Shown: one piece after another, positions 6,476 to 6,733 of the stretch
Layout: every line of letters begins with the position of its first letter
Position numbering within the stretch: position 1 is the stretch's first letter
Assembly: GCA_027041035.1 (NCBI GenBank)
Contig: JALULB010000291.1
Coordinates: 1 to 6,733, forward strand
DNA from: Sedimenticola sp.
GTDB lineage: Bacteria > Pseudomonadota > Gammaproteobacteria > Chromatiales > Chromatiaceae
Direction: 5' to 3'
Length of the DNA stretch: 6,733 bases
The notes under the pieces: generated by a model
What the model saw: only the letters and a program-made list of their open reading frames with translations
What the model was told of the DNA's origin: nothing
The model's database searches: none
Made by a program: the position numbers and the translations under genes

Positions 6476-6733
6476 ATGCCACATCGATACCTGCTTGTTA
6501 TCGTTACCCTGAGCCTGCTTCCGCTCTGCGCCCAGGCGAGCCTCAACGTCTTCGCCTGCGAACCGGAGTGGGGCGCGCTGGCGCGGGAGATCGCCGGCGA
6601 TCAGGCCAGTGTCTTCACCGCCACCACGGCCAGACAGGACCCGCACCACATTCAGGCCCGTCCATCACTGATCGCCCGCATGCGCCGCGCCGACATGCTC
6701 GCCTGCACCGGCGCGGAACTGGAGATCGGCTGG
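6476..6733 (+). CDS. ZnuA-like metal ABC transporter substrate-binding protein, N-terminal 86 residues
   Basis: The first 86 codons of a periplasmic solute-binding protein of the ZnuA/TroA (cluster A-I) family are present; the rest lies beyond the right edge. MPHRYLLVIVTLSLLPLCAQA is a signal peptide, probably cleaved after Ala21. The mature part begins SLNVFACEPEWGALAREIAG, the usual first strand and helix. It continues with TTARQDPHHIQARPSLIARM, in which DPHH supplies the first metal-ligand histidine (probably His57), then with ADMLACTGAELEIGW, the conserved strand before the second ligand region. The protein would capture a divalent metal, most likely zinc or manganese, and deliver it to an ABC permease; the metal cannot be decided from this fragment. 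Cys28 is not in a lipobox, and Cys18 lies in the signal peptide without a clear lipobox, so a soluble periplasmic form is favoured. Confidence 0.9.
   Translation, partial: MPHRYLLVIVTLSLLPLCAQASLNVFACEPEWGALAREIAGDQASVFTATTARQDPHHIQARPSLIARMRRADMLACTGAELEIGW

Overview
The window (6733 bp, GC-rich, short intergenic gaps) looks like a chromosomal segment from a proteobacterium. The adjacent cvpA-purF pair, an outer-membrane barrel protein ending in phenylalanine, and overall gene style point to a Gammaproteobacterium, possibly a Chromatiales or Thio-type lineage. The genus cannot be fixed from the sequence alone.

Layout. (1) Positions 1-1954, minus strand: a purine biosynthesis operon, cvpA (complete, GTG start) followed 4 bp later by purF. 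PurF enters the window complete at its N terminus and runs off the left edge after 480 codons, so roughly the last 25 residues are missing by comparison with E. coli PurF. (2) Positions 1955-2089: a divergent intergenic region. It has a consensus TATAAT box for the rightward gene, a weaker TAAAAT box for cvpA, and a 17-bp inverted repeat lying in the spacer of the cvpA promoter candidate. (3) Positions 2090-4569, plus strand: a two-gene operon. The first gene encodes a 618-residue protein fusing a papain-like (C1) cysteine peptidase domain to a serine alpha/beta-hydrolase domain. The second encodes a cytoplasmic DsbA/FrnE-like thiol oxidoreductase with a CSWC motif, and its ATG overlaps the stop codon of the first (TGATG). 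(4) Positions 4570-6733, plus strand: the start of a metal-uptake locus. It holds a short membrane-anchored protein with a His cluster and CxxC, an outer-membrane barrel protein with a periplasmic coiled coil, and the N-terminal part of a ZnuA-like metal-binding protein of an ABC transporter. The ABC ATPase and permease are expected just beyond the right edge.

How the genes work together. CvpA-PurF is a housekeeping unit for the first committed step of purine synthesis. The right-hand genes read as one metal (probably zinc) acquisition transcript, with a channel-like outer-membrane protein, a small metal-ligand-rich membrane protein and a periplasmic metal carrier. A TATAAT box embedded in a short palindrome precedes this unit and is a candidate site for a metal-responsive repressor such as Zur, although the match to known Zur boxes is only half-sided. 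The least familiar element is the middle operon. It joins two different catalytic nucleophiles (Cys61 and Ser450) in one apparently cytoplasmic polypeptide and couples it translationally to a redox enzyme. No rRNA, tRNA, CRISPR array, insertion sequence or phage gene was seen.
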